Assembly (NCBI GenBank): GCA_036384795.1 | Contig: DASVLP010000088.1 | Span: 1-64,000 of the forward strand | Source of the DNA: Andeanibacterium sp036384795 | GTDB lineage: Bacteria > Pseudomonadota > Alphaproteobacteria > Sphingomonadales > Sphingomonadaceae | Length of the DNA: 64,000 bases | Direction: 5' to 3' | In this document: positions 23,181 through 31,288 of the stretch, piece by piece | Layout of the letters: each line of letters opens with the position of its first letter | Position numbering within the stretch: position 1 is the first letter of the stretch | Position numbers and translations under genes: made by a program | Notes under the pieces: model-generated | Told to the model about the DNA's origin: nothing | Databases searched by the model: none | What the model saw: the letters and a program-made list of their open reading frames with translations, nothing else

Positions 23181-24602
23181 TCAGCTTTCCAGTTGCCTGA
23201 GCAGGCTGCGCACATCGCCGTCCATGTCGGCGTCACGCTTCCTCAGGTCCTCGATCAGCCGCACCGCGTGGATCACGGTCGAATGGTCGCGGCCGCCGAA
23301 CTTGCGCCCGATCTCCGGATAGCTGCGCGGGGTGAGCACTTTGGCAAGGTACATCGCCACCTGCCGCGGCCGCACCACCGCCCGCGCGCGGCGCTTGCTC
23401 GACATCTCGGAGCGGTCGACGCGGTAGAACTGGCACACCGTGCGCTGAATCTCGTCGATCGTGATCCGCTTGCGGTTGGCCGAGAGGATGTCGGTCAGCT
23501 GCTCCTCGGCGAGCTGGAGCGAGACCTCCTGGCCGGTGAGCTGGGCGTAGGCGATCAGTTTGTTGAGGCCGCCTACGAGTTCGCGCACGTTGCGGTTGAT
23601 CGTGCGGGCGAGGAACTCGATCACGTCGCCCGGCACCTCGAGCGGCGCGAAGCGGGTCAGCTTCGATTCGAGGATCGCCCGGCGCAGCTCGATGTCGGCC
23701 GGCTGGATGTCGGCGACGAGCCCCATCGACAGGCGGCTGAGCAGCCGCTGCTCGACCCCGTCCAGGGCTTGCGGCACCCGGTCGGCGGCGAACACCAGCC
23801 GCTTGCCCTCCGCGAGCAGCGCGTCGATCGTGTAGAGCAGTTCCTCCTGCGCGCTCGCCTTGCCGATGATGAACTGGATGTCGTCGACCAGCAGCAGGTC
23901 GAAGCCGCGCAGCCGCGCCTTGAATTCCATCATCTCGTTCTGGCGCAGCGCCTGGACGAACTCGATCATGAATCGCTCGGCCGAGCAGTAGAAGATGCGC
24001 GAGCGCGGGTGGGCCTGGAGATAGGCATGGCCGATCGCGTGCAACAGATGGGTCTTGCCCTGGCCGGTCGCGGCCTTGAGGTAGAGCGGCGAGAACTGCG
24101 GCACCTCGACTTTGCTCATCCGTTCCGCGGCGTTGAACGCGAGCACGTTGGAGGTGCCGGTGACGAACGCTGCAAACGTGAGCGACGGGTCGAGCCCGAT
24201 GGACGAAGTGAAGCCCTGATCGCCGATCGTTCCGGCGCCGAGCGTCGCGGCGCGGTCGATCCCGTCGTTCGCGGCGCTGCGGGCGAACGGATCGTGGCCA
24301 GAGAGCGAGACCTCGGGCAGCTGCCGCCGTCCGGGATGAACCGCGATGCGCACGCTGCGCACTTCTTGGCGGGCGATCTTCCAGGCGAGCGAGAGCCGGT
24401 CGGCGAAGCGCTCCGCCACCCAGGCGGCCGAAAAATCGGTCGGCAGGAACAAGTCCAGCGTGCCGGTTTCCTTGCAGAAGTGGCCGAGCTGGATCGGCTT
24501 GATCCATTGGCTGTGGAGCTGGTGCCCCAAGTCCTTGCGCAAGCCCTGGCTGATGTCGGCCCAATCGGCCGCGAGATCCAGAGCTTCCTGGTCTTCGGTC
24601 AT
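23181..24602 (-). CDS. dnaA: Chromosomal replication initiator protein DnaA
   Basis: A 473-residue initiator. Domain I has DISQGLRKDLGHQLHSQWIKPI. A linker leads to the AAA+ domain with Walker A ATGQGKTHLLHAIGHAYL, Walker B LLLVDDIQFI and sensor elements. The C-terminal DNA-binding domain ends with the signature GRKFGGRDHSTVIHAVRLIE. ATG 24602 was chosen because the conserved domain I begins at once; ATG 24671 would add 23 residues and has GGTGGGG upstream, so it is a serious alternative. It reads away from rpsT. DnaA binds DnaA boxes at the origin and opens it; no box cluster is visible upstream here. Confidence 0.96.
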   Translation of the reverse strand: MTEDQEALDLAADWADISQGLRKDLGHQLHSQWIKPIQLGHFCKETGTLDLFLPTDFSAAWVAERFADRLSLAWKIARQEVRSVRIAVHPGRRQLPEVSLSGHDPFARSAANDGIDRAATLGAGTIGDQGFTSSIGLDPSLTFAAFVTGTSNVLAFNAAERMSKVEVPQFSPLYLKAATGQGKTHLLHAIGHAYLQAHPRSRIFYCSAERFMIEFVQALRQNEMMEFKARLRGFDLLLVDDIQFIIGKASAQEELLYTIDALLAEGKRLVFAADRVPQALDGVEQRLLSRLSMGLVADIQPADIELRRAILESKLTRFAPLEVPGDVIEFLARTINRNVRELVGGLNKLIAYAQLTGQEVSLQLAEEQLTDILSANRKRITIDEIQRTVCQFYRVDRSEMSSKRRARAVVRPRQVAMYLAKVLTPRSYPEIGRKFGGRDHSTVIHAVRLIEDLRKRDADMDGDVRSLLRQLES

Positions 24603-24825
24603 CCCGTCCTCATTCTTGCGGCGGCTGGCGGAGGCGGCAGCCCGGTCGCCGTGCGGTCCCATGCGAATCATTGAAGCCCCACCCTGAAGTCGTGTTCGTC
24701 CCCCGTGAAGGCGAACGATCCCACCGGCCACGGCATCGCCATGGTCCGTTCCCCCCAAGGTCCGGAACCCGTCCACCATCGTCTCGACTGTGAAGCCTGC
24801 GAGCTTTCCGTCGCCGGCTGAAACG

Positions 24826-24854
24826 AGTTATGAAGCGCCTGTAAAAATCGGCAA
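24826..24854 (-). promoter_or_regulatory. Candidate dnaA promoter
   Basis: Reading the minus strand, TTGCCG (24854-24849) and ATAACT (24831-24826) are 17 bases apart and lie upstream of both possible dnaA starts. The match is moderate, and other AT-rich spots in the region could serve instead. Confidence 0.3.
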
Positions 24855-25018
24855 GGGGCGCTCCGTAAAAAAAGTGAAATAATGCCGCTTGACAGGGGCG
24901 GGGGGCGCGGGCGTGCGTTCAAGACGTTGATTTGGCTTCGTTTTGCCGTGCAAAATGAAGCGAATCGCGGGATTACCAGTACTTAGCCCTGATCTTAATC
25001 TTGTCGCTTCGCGGATGC

Positions 25019-25046
25019 AAAAAGGCCGGCGATTGACTCGCCGGCC
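25019..25046 (-). terminator. Intrinsic terminator of rpsT
   Basis: Reading the minus strand, GGCCGGCGA (25046-25038) pairs with TCGCCGGCC (25032-25024) around a 5-base loop and is followed by five T residues (25023-25019). It separates rpsT from dnaA. Confidence 0.93.
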
Positions 25047-25102
25047 CTGTTCCGATTCCGTTCTTTTTAACCGTCTCGCGACGGGGCGAATCGAGGCGTT
25101 TT

Positions 25103-25363
25103 TTAAAGCCCGGCGATTCGCTTCGACAGGCGCGAAATCTTCCGCGACGCGGTGTTCTTGTGAAGCACCCCGCGGGCAACGCCGCGTGCGAGCTCGGGCT
25201 GCGCATCCTTGAACGCGGCCTCGGCGGCCTGGCGATCCCCGCCGGCGATCGCGGATTCGACTTTCTTCACGAAGCTGCGGATGCGGCTGATGCGCGCACC
25301 GTTGATTTCGGCGCGGCGGTCGTTGCGGCGAATGCGTTTCTTGGCTTGCGGCGTGTTGGCCAT
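25103..25363 (-). CDS. rpsT: 30S ribosomal protein S20
   Basis: An 86-residue basic protein beginning MANTPQAKKRIRRNDRRAEIN and ending SRKISRLSKRIAGL, as in all S20 proteins. It binds 16S rRNA early in small-subunit assembly. It is followed by a strong terminator and lies upstream of dnaA on the same strand, the usual alphaproteobacterial neighbourhood. The 104 bases separating it from mutM leave room for its own promoter. Confidence 0.97.
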   Translation of the reverse strand: MANTPQAKKRIRRNDRRAEINGARISRIRSFVKKVESAIAGGDRQAAEAAFKDAQPELARGVARGVLHKNTASRKISRLSKRIAGL

Positions 25364-25467
25364 TGTCGTCCTGTCAAAATCGATGCAAAACCGCGCGGTT
25401 CGGGCGAGCCCGAGGAGCGGAAAGCGCGGCCCTTAGCGGCGCGGGCCTAAATCGTCAACCGATCCGG

Positions 25468-26277
25468 TCATTTCTGGCATTTGGGGCAGAACCAGGTGCT
25501 GCGCCCGCCCTGGACGATGCGCTTGACCGTCCCGCCGCACGGGCACGGCTCGCCCTCGCGGCCGTAGACGTCGAACCGGCTGGCGAAATAGCCGAGCTCG
25601 CCGTCGGGCCGGGCATAGTCGCGCAAGGTCGAGCCGCCGTCGGCGATCGATTCGGCAAGCACCGCGCGGATCGCCGGCACCAGCCGATCGAGCTGCGGGC
25701 CGGTTACCCTGCCCGCGGGTTTCCGCGGATCGATATGCGCGCGGAACAAGGCCTCGCAGACGTAGATGTTGCCGAGCCCGGCGACGATCCGCTGGTCGAG
25801 CAGCAGCAGCTTGACCGCCTGCTTACGGCCCTTGAAAGCCTGCTTCAGCCATTTGGCGGTGAGATCCTCGCCCAGCGGCTCGGGCCCAAGCGCGGCGAAC
25901 TGCGGCCACTGGTCGAGCTTGTCGGTGTCGATAAGGTCGACCGAGCCGAACCGCCGCGCGTCGTTGAGCGCGAAGCGATGATCGGCGGTTTCGATCACCA
26001 GGTGGTCGTGCTTGCCGAGCTCGGCCGGGTCGATCCGCCAGCGCCCGCTCATCCCGAGGTGGAACGCCAGCGTCTGCCCGCGGTCAAGCTGGATCAATCC
26101 ATACTTCGCACGGCGGCCGAGGCCGGTAACTTTCGCGCCGGTCAAAGCCTGCACCAGGCCCGGCGGGAAGGGGCGGCGCAAGTCCGGCCGGTTGACCTTG
26201 GCGCGCACGATTCGCTCGCCGTCGAGGAACCGCGCGAGTCCGCGCACGGTGGTTTCGACTTCGGGAAGCTCGGGCAT
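25468..26277 (-). CDS. mutM: Formamidopyrimidine-DNA glycosylase
   Basis: A 269-residue base-excision-repair enzyme that removes 8-oxoguanine. The N-terminal catalytic PELPEVETTVRGL (Pro2 and Glu3) is intact. The loop LGRRAKYGLIQL carries the conserved Lys, the helix-two-turn-helix region is in GLGNIYVCEALFRAHIDP, and the zinc finger CPCGGTVKRIV...TWFCPKCQK closes the protein. It is transcribed toward rpsT. A palindromic repeat begins eight bases upstream of its start, between it and a divergent transporter gene. Confidence 0.96.
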   Translation of the reverse strand: MPELPEVETTVRGLARFLDGERIVRAKVNRPDLRRPFPPGLVQALTGAKVTGLGRRAKYGLIQLDRGQTLAFHLGMSGRWRIDPAELGKHDHLVIETADHRFALNDARRFGSVDLIDTDKLDQWPQFAALGPEPLGEDLTAKWLKQAFKGRKQAVKLLLLDQRIVAGLGNIYVCEALFRAHIDPRKPAGRVTGPQLDRLVPAIRAVLAESIADGGSTLRDYARPDGELGYFASRFDVYGREGEPCPCGGTVKRIVQGGRSTWFCPKCQK

Positions 26278-26284
26278 CGTCTTT

Positions 26285-26347
26285 CGTCATCCCAGCGAAA
26301 GCTGGGATCGCCAGCGGCTAGCGATGCCAGCTTTCGCTGGCATGACG
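26285..26347. repeat. Double-hairpin palindromic intergenic repeat
   Basis: Two 27-base arms (26285-26311 and 26321-26347) are inverted copies of each other except at two positions. Each arm is itself a hairpin: CCCAGC-GAAA-GCTGGG in the first and GCCAGC-TTTC-GCTGGC in the second. The two differences compensate inside each arm (C-G becomes G-C), so the small hairpins are preserved. The CGTCATcCCAGCG-type border is shared with dispersed palindromes known from several proteobacteria, such as Neisseria dRS3-like elements. It separates mutM and the divergent transporter. Confidence 0.8.
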
Positions 26348-26395
26348 ATGAAATTCAAGCAGCAAGCACTCTCGCCAACCTCGCCGCCTCCCCCT

Positions 26396-27337
26396 ATGGC
26401 GCCCGCGATGTCCGAGCAACGCACCCACTTGCGCGCCTTCGCCTTGCTCGGGCTGGTGATGGTGTTCTGGGCCGGCAATTCGATCGTCGGACGCGCGGTC
26501 CGCGGCGAAGTGCCCGCGTTCACCCTCGCGTTCGTGCGCTGGAGCGGCGCGTTGCTGGTGCTGGCGCCGTTCGCCGCGAGGTCCGTCTGGCGCGATCGGC
26601 ACGCGCTGCTCGCGAAGTGGCCCGCGGTGCTGCTGCTCGGGCTGATCGGCATCGGCGCGTTCAACGGGCTGCTCTACAACAGCCTCAAGTACACCACCGC
26701 GACCAACGCCTTGCTGCTCCAGGCGGCGATTCCGGCGCTGGTGGTGATCTTCGACCGGGTGTTCTTCGGCACCCGGGCCGATCCGCTCCATTCGGCCGGC
26801 GTCGCATTGTCGATCATCGGGGTCGCGGTGATCGTGTTCCAGGGCGATCCGGCCCAGGCGCTCAAGTTCCGGTTCGGCTTCGGCGACGCGCTGATGCTGG
26901 TCGCCTGCGTCGTCTGGGCGCTCTACACGGTGCTGCTGCGGCTGCGCCCGAAGACCGCAGGGGAAAGCTTCGTCGCGGTCACGTTCGCGATAGGGGTGCT
27001 GACGATGGCGCCGTTCGCGGTGTGGGAGTGGTCGCAAGGCGAGCGCATCGCGTGGAGCATGCCGGTGCTCGGCGCGTTCTTCTTCGTGTGCCTGTTCCCG
27101 TCGCTGTTCTCCTATTTCATGTACAACTGGGCGACCGCCGAGGTCGGCCCGGCGAGCGCGGGCCAATCGATCACCCTGATGCCGCTGTTCGGCGCGCTGC
27201 TTTCGGCGGCGCTGCTCGGCGAGCGGCTGTACGGCTATCACTGGGCGGGCATGGCGCTGATCCTGGCGGGAATCGTCGTCTCGGCGCTGGCGGTGCGGCG
27301 GGCGGCCCGCCGCAAAGTCCCGGCTGGCGCGCCGTAG
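26396..27337 (+). CDS. DMT-superfamily (EamA) transporter
   Basis: A 313-residue inner-membrane protein with ten predicted helices arranged as two EamA repeats: the first begins FALLGLVMVFWAGNSIVGRAV, and the second begins GFGDALMLVACVVWALYTVLLR. The typical GQSITLMPLFGALLSAALLGERLYGYHWAGMALILAG block is near the end. Members export or import amino acids, sugars or other metabolites; the substrate is unknown. ATG 26396 and ATG 26408 are both possible starts and neither has a clear ribosome-binding site. The palindromic repeat ends 48 bases upstream. Confidence 0.9.
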   Translation: MAPAMSEQRTHLRAFALLGLVMVFWAGNSIVGRAVRGEVPAFTLAFVRWSGALLVLAPFAARSVWRDRHALLAKWPAVLLLGLIGIGAFNGLLYNSLKYTTATNALLLQAAIPALVVIFDRVFFGTRADPLHSAGVALSIIGVAVIVFQGDPAQALKFRFGFGDALMLVACVVWALYTVLLRLRPKTAGESFVAVTFAIGVLTMAPFAVWEWSQGERIAWSMPVLGAFFFVCLFPSLFSYFMYNWATAEVGPASAGQSITLMPLFGALLSAALLGERLYGYHWAGMALILAGIVVSALAVRRAARRKVPAGAP

Positions 27338-27359
27338 CCGACGCGGCTAGACGCCTCGC

Positions 27360-28091
27360 ATGAGCGAAACGGTCTCTTTCGGCTACGAAGACGTCGCCCC
27401 CGACGAGAAAACCCGCCGGGTGGGCGAGGTGTTCTCCGGCGTCGCGGCCAAGTACGACGTGATGAACGATGCGATGTCGGGCGGCATGCACCGGTTGTGG
27501 AAGGACCGCTTCGTCCGGCGGGTGAAGCCGCAGCCCGGCGAGGCGATCCTCGACATGGCCGGCGGCACCGGCGACATCGCGTTCCGGCTCGCCGCACAGG
27601 GCGCCGAGGTGACCGTCGCCGACATCAACCGCGCAATGCTCGACGTCGGGATCGAGCGGGCGATGAAGCGCGGCATTGCCGGCCTGACATGGTCGCAGCA
27701 GAATGCCGAGGAGCTGAGCTACCCCGCGCGGGTGTTCGATGCCTACACGATCGCGTTCGGCATCCGCAACGTGACCCATATCGACAAGGCGCTCGCCGAA
27801 GCGTTCCGCGTGCTCAAGTTCGGCGGGCGGTTCTTCTGCCTCGAATTCTCCAGCACCGAATGGCCCGGGTTCAAGGAAGCCTACGACCTCTATTCGCACA
27901 AGCTGGTGCCGCAGATCGGCAAGGCGATCGCGCACGATGCGGAAAGCTATCGCTACCTGATCGAATCGATCCGCCGCTTCCCGCCGATGGAGGAATTCGA
28001 GCGGATGATCCGCACCGCGGGCTTCATCCAGACGCGGGTCGAGCCGATCCTGGGCGGGCTGGTCGCGATCCATTCGGGATGGAAATGCTGA
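27360..28091 (+). CDS. ubiE: Ubiquinone/menaquinone C-methyltransferase
   Basis: A 243-residue SAM-dependent methyltransferase acting on the demethoxy-quinol ring in ubiquinone synthesis. The N-terminal FGYEDVAPDEKTRRVGEVFSGVAAKYDVMNDAMSGGMHRLWKDRF is the UbiE signature. SAM-binding LDMAGGTGDIAFRLA and the C-terminal YRYLIESIRRFPPMEEFERMI are intact. ubiB follows four bases later on the same strand, the conserved alphaproteobacterial order. Confidence 0.96.
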   Translation: MSETVSFGYEDVAPDEKTRRVGEVFSGVAAKYDVMNDAMSGGMHRLWKDRFVRRVKPQPGEAILDMAGGTGDIAFRLAAQGAEVTVADINRAMLDVGIERAMKRGIAGLTWSQQNAEELSYPARVFDAYTIAFGIRNVTHIDKALAEAFRVLKFGGRFFCLEFSSTEWPGFKEAYDLYSHKLVPQIGKAIAHDAESYRYLIESIRRFPPMEEFERMIRTAGFIQTRVEPILGGLVAIHSGWKC

Positions 28092-28095
28092 GCCG

Positions 28096-29649
28096 GTGAC
28101 GCGGCCGAGCACTCATATACTACGTCTCCTCAAATGGGGCCGCACGCTCGCGAAGCACGGCGCGTTGCGGGGGATCGAGGCCGATCCGAACACCCCGCCG
28201 CCGGTCCAGCGGCTCGCGCGGATCGCGCGGTTCGGCACGTTCCAGCCCCGTCGGCCTGACTATGCGAGCGCGTTCACCGCGATCGGCCCGGCGGCGATCA
28301 AGTTCGGCCAGTCGCTGGCGACCCGGCCCGACCTGATCGGCGAGGATGCCGCGAGGAACCTGCTCAGCTTGCAGGACAACCTGCCGCCCGAGCCGTTCGA
28401 AGCGATCCGGGCCGAGATCGAGCAAAGCTTCGGCCGGCCGTTGGCCGAGCTGTTCGCCAGCATCGATCCCGAACCGGTCGGCTCGGCTTCGATCGCGCAA
28501 GTCCACAAGGGCGTGACGACCGAAGGCAAGACGGTCGCGATCAAGGTGCTGCGCCCCGGCATCCGCCGGCGGTTCGCGCGCGATATCGAAACCTACCAGT
28601 GGGCCGCCGCGCATCTCGAAGCGCTCGGGGGCGAGGCCGCGCGGCTGCGCCCGCGCCTGACGGTCGAGAACTTCAAGCGCTGGACCAACCGCGAGCTCGA
28701 CTTGCGGCGCGAGGCCGCGTCGGCGAGCGAACTGGCCGAGGCGATGAAAGGCTTCGCCGGCTATGCGGTGCCGGCGGTCGACTGGGACCGCACCAACGGC
28801 CGGGTGATGACCATCGAATGGGTCGACGGGATCAAGATCAGCGACGTCGCGGCGCTGAAAGCCGCCGGGCACGACATGCACCGGCTCGCGAGCTGCCTGG
28901 TGCTCGCGTTCCTGACCCAGGCGATCAGCGCCGGGTTCTTCCACGCCGACATGCACCAGGGAAACCTGTTCGTGCGGCCCGACGGGACGATCGCGGCGAT
29001 CGACTTCGGGATCATGGGGCGGATCGACCGGCGCGCGCGGCAGTGGCTCGCCGAAATCCTCTACGGCCTCACCACCGGCGACTATCGCCGCGTGGCCGAA
29101 ATCCATTTCGAGGCGCAATACGTGCCCGCGCACCATTCGGTCGCCGAGTTCGCGACGGCGTTGCGGGCGGTGGGCGAGCCGACCCGCGGCAAGCCGGTGA
29201 GCGAACTGTCGGTCGGGCAGATGCTCGACAGCTTGTTTGCGATCACCCGCGAGTTCGACATGCAGACCCAGCCGCATCTGCTGCTGCTGCAGAAGACGAT
29301 GGTGATGGTCGAGGGGGTCGCCACCCAGCTCGATCCGGCAATCAACATGTGGGACGTCTCGGCGCCGTTCGTGCGCAGCTGGATCCGCGACGAGCTCGGC
29401 CCGGAGGCGGCGCTCGCCGACCGCCTGCGTACCGATTTCGATACGCTGCTGCGGGTGCCCGCCCTGGTCCGGCGGCTCGAGGAGCTGTTCCCGCCGAGGG
29501 GCGGCGCCCCCGACACGCCGCCGCTTCCGCAAGTCGGGCTGGTGTGGGAGCGGCGGCGCCAAGGCCGCGCGGCCTGGGGCTATGTGCTCGCTGCGCTGAT
29601 CGGAGGCGCGGCGGCATGGGGCGCGGCCGCGCTCGGCTGGATCGGCTGA
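28096..29649 (+). CDS. ubiB: Ubiquinone biosynthesis atypical kinase UbiB
   Basis: A 517-residue ABC1/ADCK-family protein needed for ubiquinone synthesis. The N-terminal extension has FTAIGPAAIKFGQSLATRPDLIGEDAARNLLSLQD (the KxGQ motif). The atypical kinase core has GSASIAQVHKGVT (A-rich loop replacing the glycine loop), VAIKVLRPG (catalytic Lys), FFHADMHQGNLFV and IAAIDFGIMGRI. One or two C-terminal membrane helices end the protein. The GTG start at 28096 lies four bases after ubiE. Confidence 0.96.
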   Translation: MTRPSTHILRLLKWGRTLAKHGALRGIEADPNTPPPVQRLARIARFGTFQPRRPDYASAFTAIGPAAIKFGQSLATRPDLIGEDAARNLLSLQDNLPPEPFEAIRAEIEQSFGRPLAELFASIDPEPVGSASIAQVHKGVTTEGKTVAIKVLRPGIRRRFARDIETYQWAAAHLEALGGEAARLRPRLTVENFKRWTNRELDLRREAASASELAEAMKGFAGYAVPAVDWDRTNGRVMTIEWVDGIKISDVAALKAAGHDMHRLASCLVLAFLTQAISAGFFHADMHQGNLFVRPDGTIAAIDFGIMGRIDRRARQWLAEILYGLTTGDYRRVAEIHFEAQYVPAHHSVAEFATALRAVGEPTRGKPVSELSVGQMLDSLFAITREFDMQTQPHLLLLQKTMVMVEGVATQLDPAINMWDVSAPFVRSWIRDELGPEAALADRLRTDFDTLLRVPALVRRLEELFPPRGGAPDTPPLPQVGLVWERRRQGRAAWGYVLAALIGGAAAWGAAALGWIG

Positions 29650-30744
29650 GTGCGGCAGGCGCCGGCCTGGGACCGCTTCGGCCACTGGCCTCCGCTTCCT
29701 GCCCGGATCTTGCTCGCGGCGATCGCCGCGCTGCTGGTGCTCGCGGCGCTGCCGTACGTCGGGACGCCCGGCGGCGAGGCGAGCGGTTCGGCTTCCGCCG
29801 GCACTGTGCCGCCCGCGCCTGCTGCCGGACCCGGACGCGACCAGGATCTCGAGCTCTACCGGCGGATCGTCGCCCGGATTGCGACGGGCGATTCGTACTA
29901 CCGCGCCGCAATCGAGGAGCAGCGCGCGCGCGGCTTTCCGGTTCGCCCTGGGCTCGCGGTGCGCCTGCCGATGCTGGCCGTCGCGAGCGCCTGGCTCGGG
30001 CCGTGGGGGCTGGACGCAGCGGCGGTGCTGCTCGGGCTCGCAACCTTGTTCGCGTGGTGGCGGCGGCTGGGCGAAGAGCCCGGCGGAGCCGACCGCCGGC
30101 CGATCGCGCTGCTGCTGCTGGTGGTCGGCACCGCGATCGCGTTCAAGCCGCAGTATCTCGCGCTGCACGAAGTCTGGGCGGGGGTGCTGCTCGCGCTCTC
30201 GTTCGCGTTGCATCGGCGCGGCCGCTGGCTCGGATCGCTGTTCGCCGCCGCGCTGGCGCTGGCGATCCGCGAACACGCGCTGCCGTTCGTGCTGCTGATG
30301 GCGGCTTTGGCGCTGTGGAACCGCCGGTGGAAGGAAGCGGCCGGGTGGAGCGTGGTCGTGGCGCTGTTCGCCGCCGGCCTGCTTGCTCACCTTGCGGCGG
30401 TTGCCCACTATCTCACCCCGCAGGACCGCCCGTCGCCCCCGTGGCTGGTGTTTCGCGGGCTCGACGGTTTTGCGTCCGACGTGGTGCTCTCGAGCAGCCT
30501 CTATCTGCTGCCCGGCTTTCTCGCCGCGCCGCTCGCGCTGCTGCCGCTCGTCGGCTGGGCCGGCTGGCGCAGTGCCGCGGGCGCGTTCGGCACGCTGCTC
30601 TACGGCGGTTACGCGCTGTTCCTGATGCTCGCGGGGCGAGAGAACAACTTCTACTGGGCGCTGGTGATCACCCCGGCCTATTTCATCGGCCTCGCGTTCG
30701 TGCCGCTCGCGCTGCGTTCGCTGTGGCGATCGGCCAGGGGCTAG
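29650..30744 (+). CDS. Multi-spanning membrane protein of unknown function
   Basis: A 364-residue hydrophobic protein with a first helix at about 18-36 (ARILLAAIAALLVLAALPYV), a short soluble stretch (about 55-100, with DQDLELYRRIVARIATGDSYYRAAIEEQR), then about seven more helices. The layout, an acidic DxELYRRI..GxxYY motif after TM1 followed by many helices, recalls GT-C-type glycosyltransferase or DUF2029-like membrane enzymes, but I see no definite catalytic signature. GTG 29650 follows the ubiB stop directly (TGAGTG), so it is probably co-expressed with ubiE-ubiB. Its stop overlaps the convergent next gene by four bases (CTAG). Confidence 0.75.
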   Translation: MRQAPAWDRFGHWPPLPARILLAAIAALLVLAALPYVGTPGGEASGSASAGTVPPAPAAGPGRDQDLELYRRIVARIATGDSYYRAAIEEQRARGFPVRPGLAVRLPMLAVASAWLGPWGLDAAAVLLGLATLFAWWRRLGEEPGGADRRPIALLLLVVGTAIAFKPQYLALHEVWAGVLLALSFALHRRGRWLGSLFAAALALAIREHALPFVLLMAALALWNRRWKEAAGWSVVVALFAAGLLAHLAAVAHYLTPQDRPSPPWLVFRGLDGFASDVVLSSSLYLLPGFLAAPLALLPLVGWAGWRSAAGAFGTLLYGGYALFLMLAGRENNFYWALVITPAYFIGLAFVPLALRSLWRSARG

Positions 30745-31139
30745 CCGGTGATTTCCTCGACCTGGTGATGCGGCAGCAGCCGGTGCCCGGCGAGCGAGAC
30801 CGCCACTACGGCCGCTTCGATCAGCATAGTCAGCCAGAACCCGTCATAGGCTCCATCGGCAAAGGCGCTCACCGCCCGGCCGATCACCGCGATCCCGCAC
30901 AGCAGCGCCGGCACCAGCAACACGTCGCCCGAGCGCTTCCACGCGCCGACCATCATGCACACGCCGCAGACGATGAAGAACGCGGTCATGTCGGCGCGGA
31001 TGGTCGCCCAACCCATCGCCGTCGCCGGCTGCAATCCGAAGCCGGCGCCGATCGAGGCCGGAACGATCAGGAAGCTCAGCCCATAGAAGACGAACAGCAG
31101 CCCGCCGACGAACAGCAAGGCGGTCAGGATCAGGCGCAT
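30741..31139 (-). CDS. Small four-helix membrane protein (DUF4345-like)
   Basis: A 132-residue protein with four predicted transmembrane helices: ILTALLFVGGLLFVFYGLSFLIV, a FFIVCGVCMMVGAW segment, VLLVPALLCGIAVIGRAVSAF and MLIEAAVVAVSLAGHRLL. The arrangement and the RADMTAFFIVCGVCMM and GRAVS motifs resemble the DUF4345 group. The function is unknown. ATG 31139 was chosen because GGAGAGAT lies at the right distance upstream. It is divergent from coaBC with about 150 bases between starts. Confidence 0.7.
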   Translation of the reverse strand: MRLILTALLFVGGLLFVFYGLSFLIVPASIGAGFGLQPATAMGWATIRADMTAFFIVCGVCMMVGAWKRSGDVLLVPALLCGIAVIGRAVSAFADGAYDGFWLTMLIEAAVVAVSLAGHRLLPHHQVEEITG

Positions 31140-31288
31140 CGTATCTCTCCTCGGCCGGGCTCTCGGTTCATGCCGCATCGGGCCTTGCTAGGCAAAACTT
31201 AACCACAATGTTGCATGGCACGGCCAACATGATGCAACAGTCGGGTGTGTCCGTGAATTTCATGGCGGGGGAGCTACAGGCAGCCAGC

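Larger units (their letters stand above)
24603..25102. other. 500-bp noncoding region between rpsT and dnaA
   Basis: No gene is supported here. It holds the rpsT terminator (25019-25046), a possible dnaA promoter (24826-24854) and several AT-rich runs (for example around 24842-24880 and 24950-25010) that stand out from the GC-rich chromosome. I searched by eye for TTATCCACA-type DnaA boxes and saw none close to consensus, so I do not call an origin. The first 69 bases may be coding if dnaA starts at 24671. Confidence 0.6.

Noticed and set aside
24603..25102. Replication origin next to dnaA
   Set aside because: No DnaA box close to TTATCCACA and no box cluster was seen, and alphaproteobacterial origins are often not beside dnaA. 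A relaxed matrix search and GC-skew would be needed to revive this.
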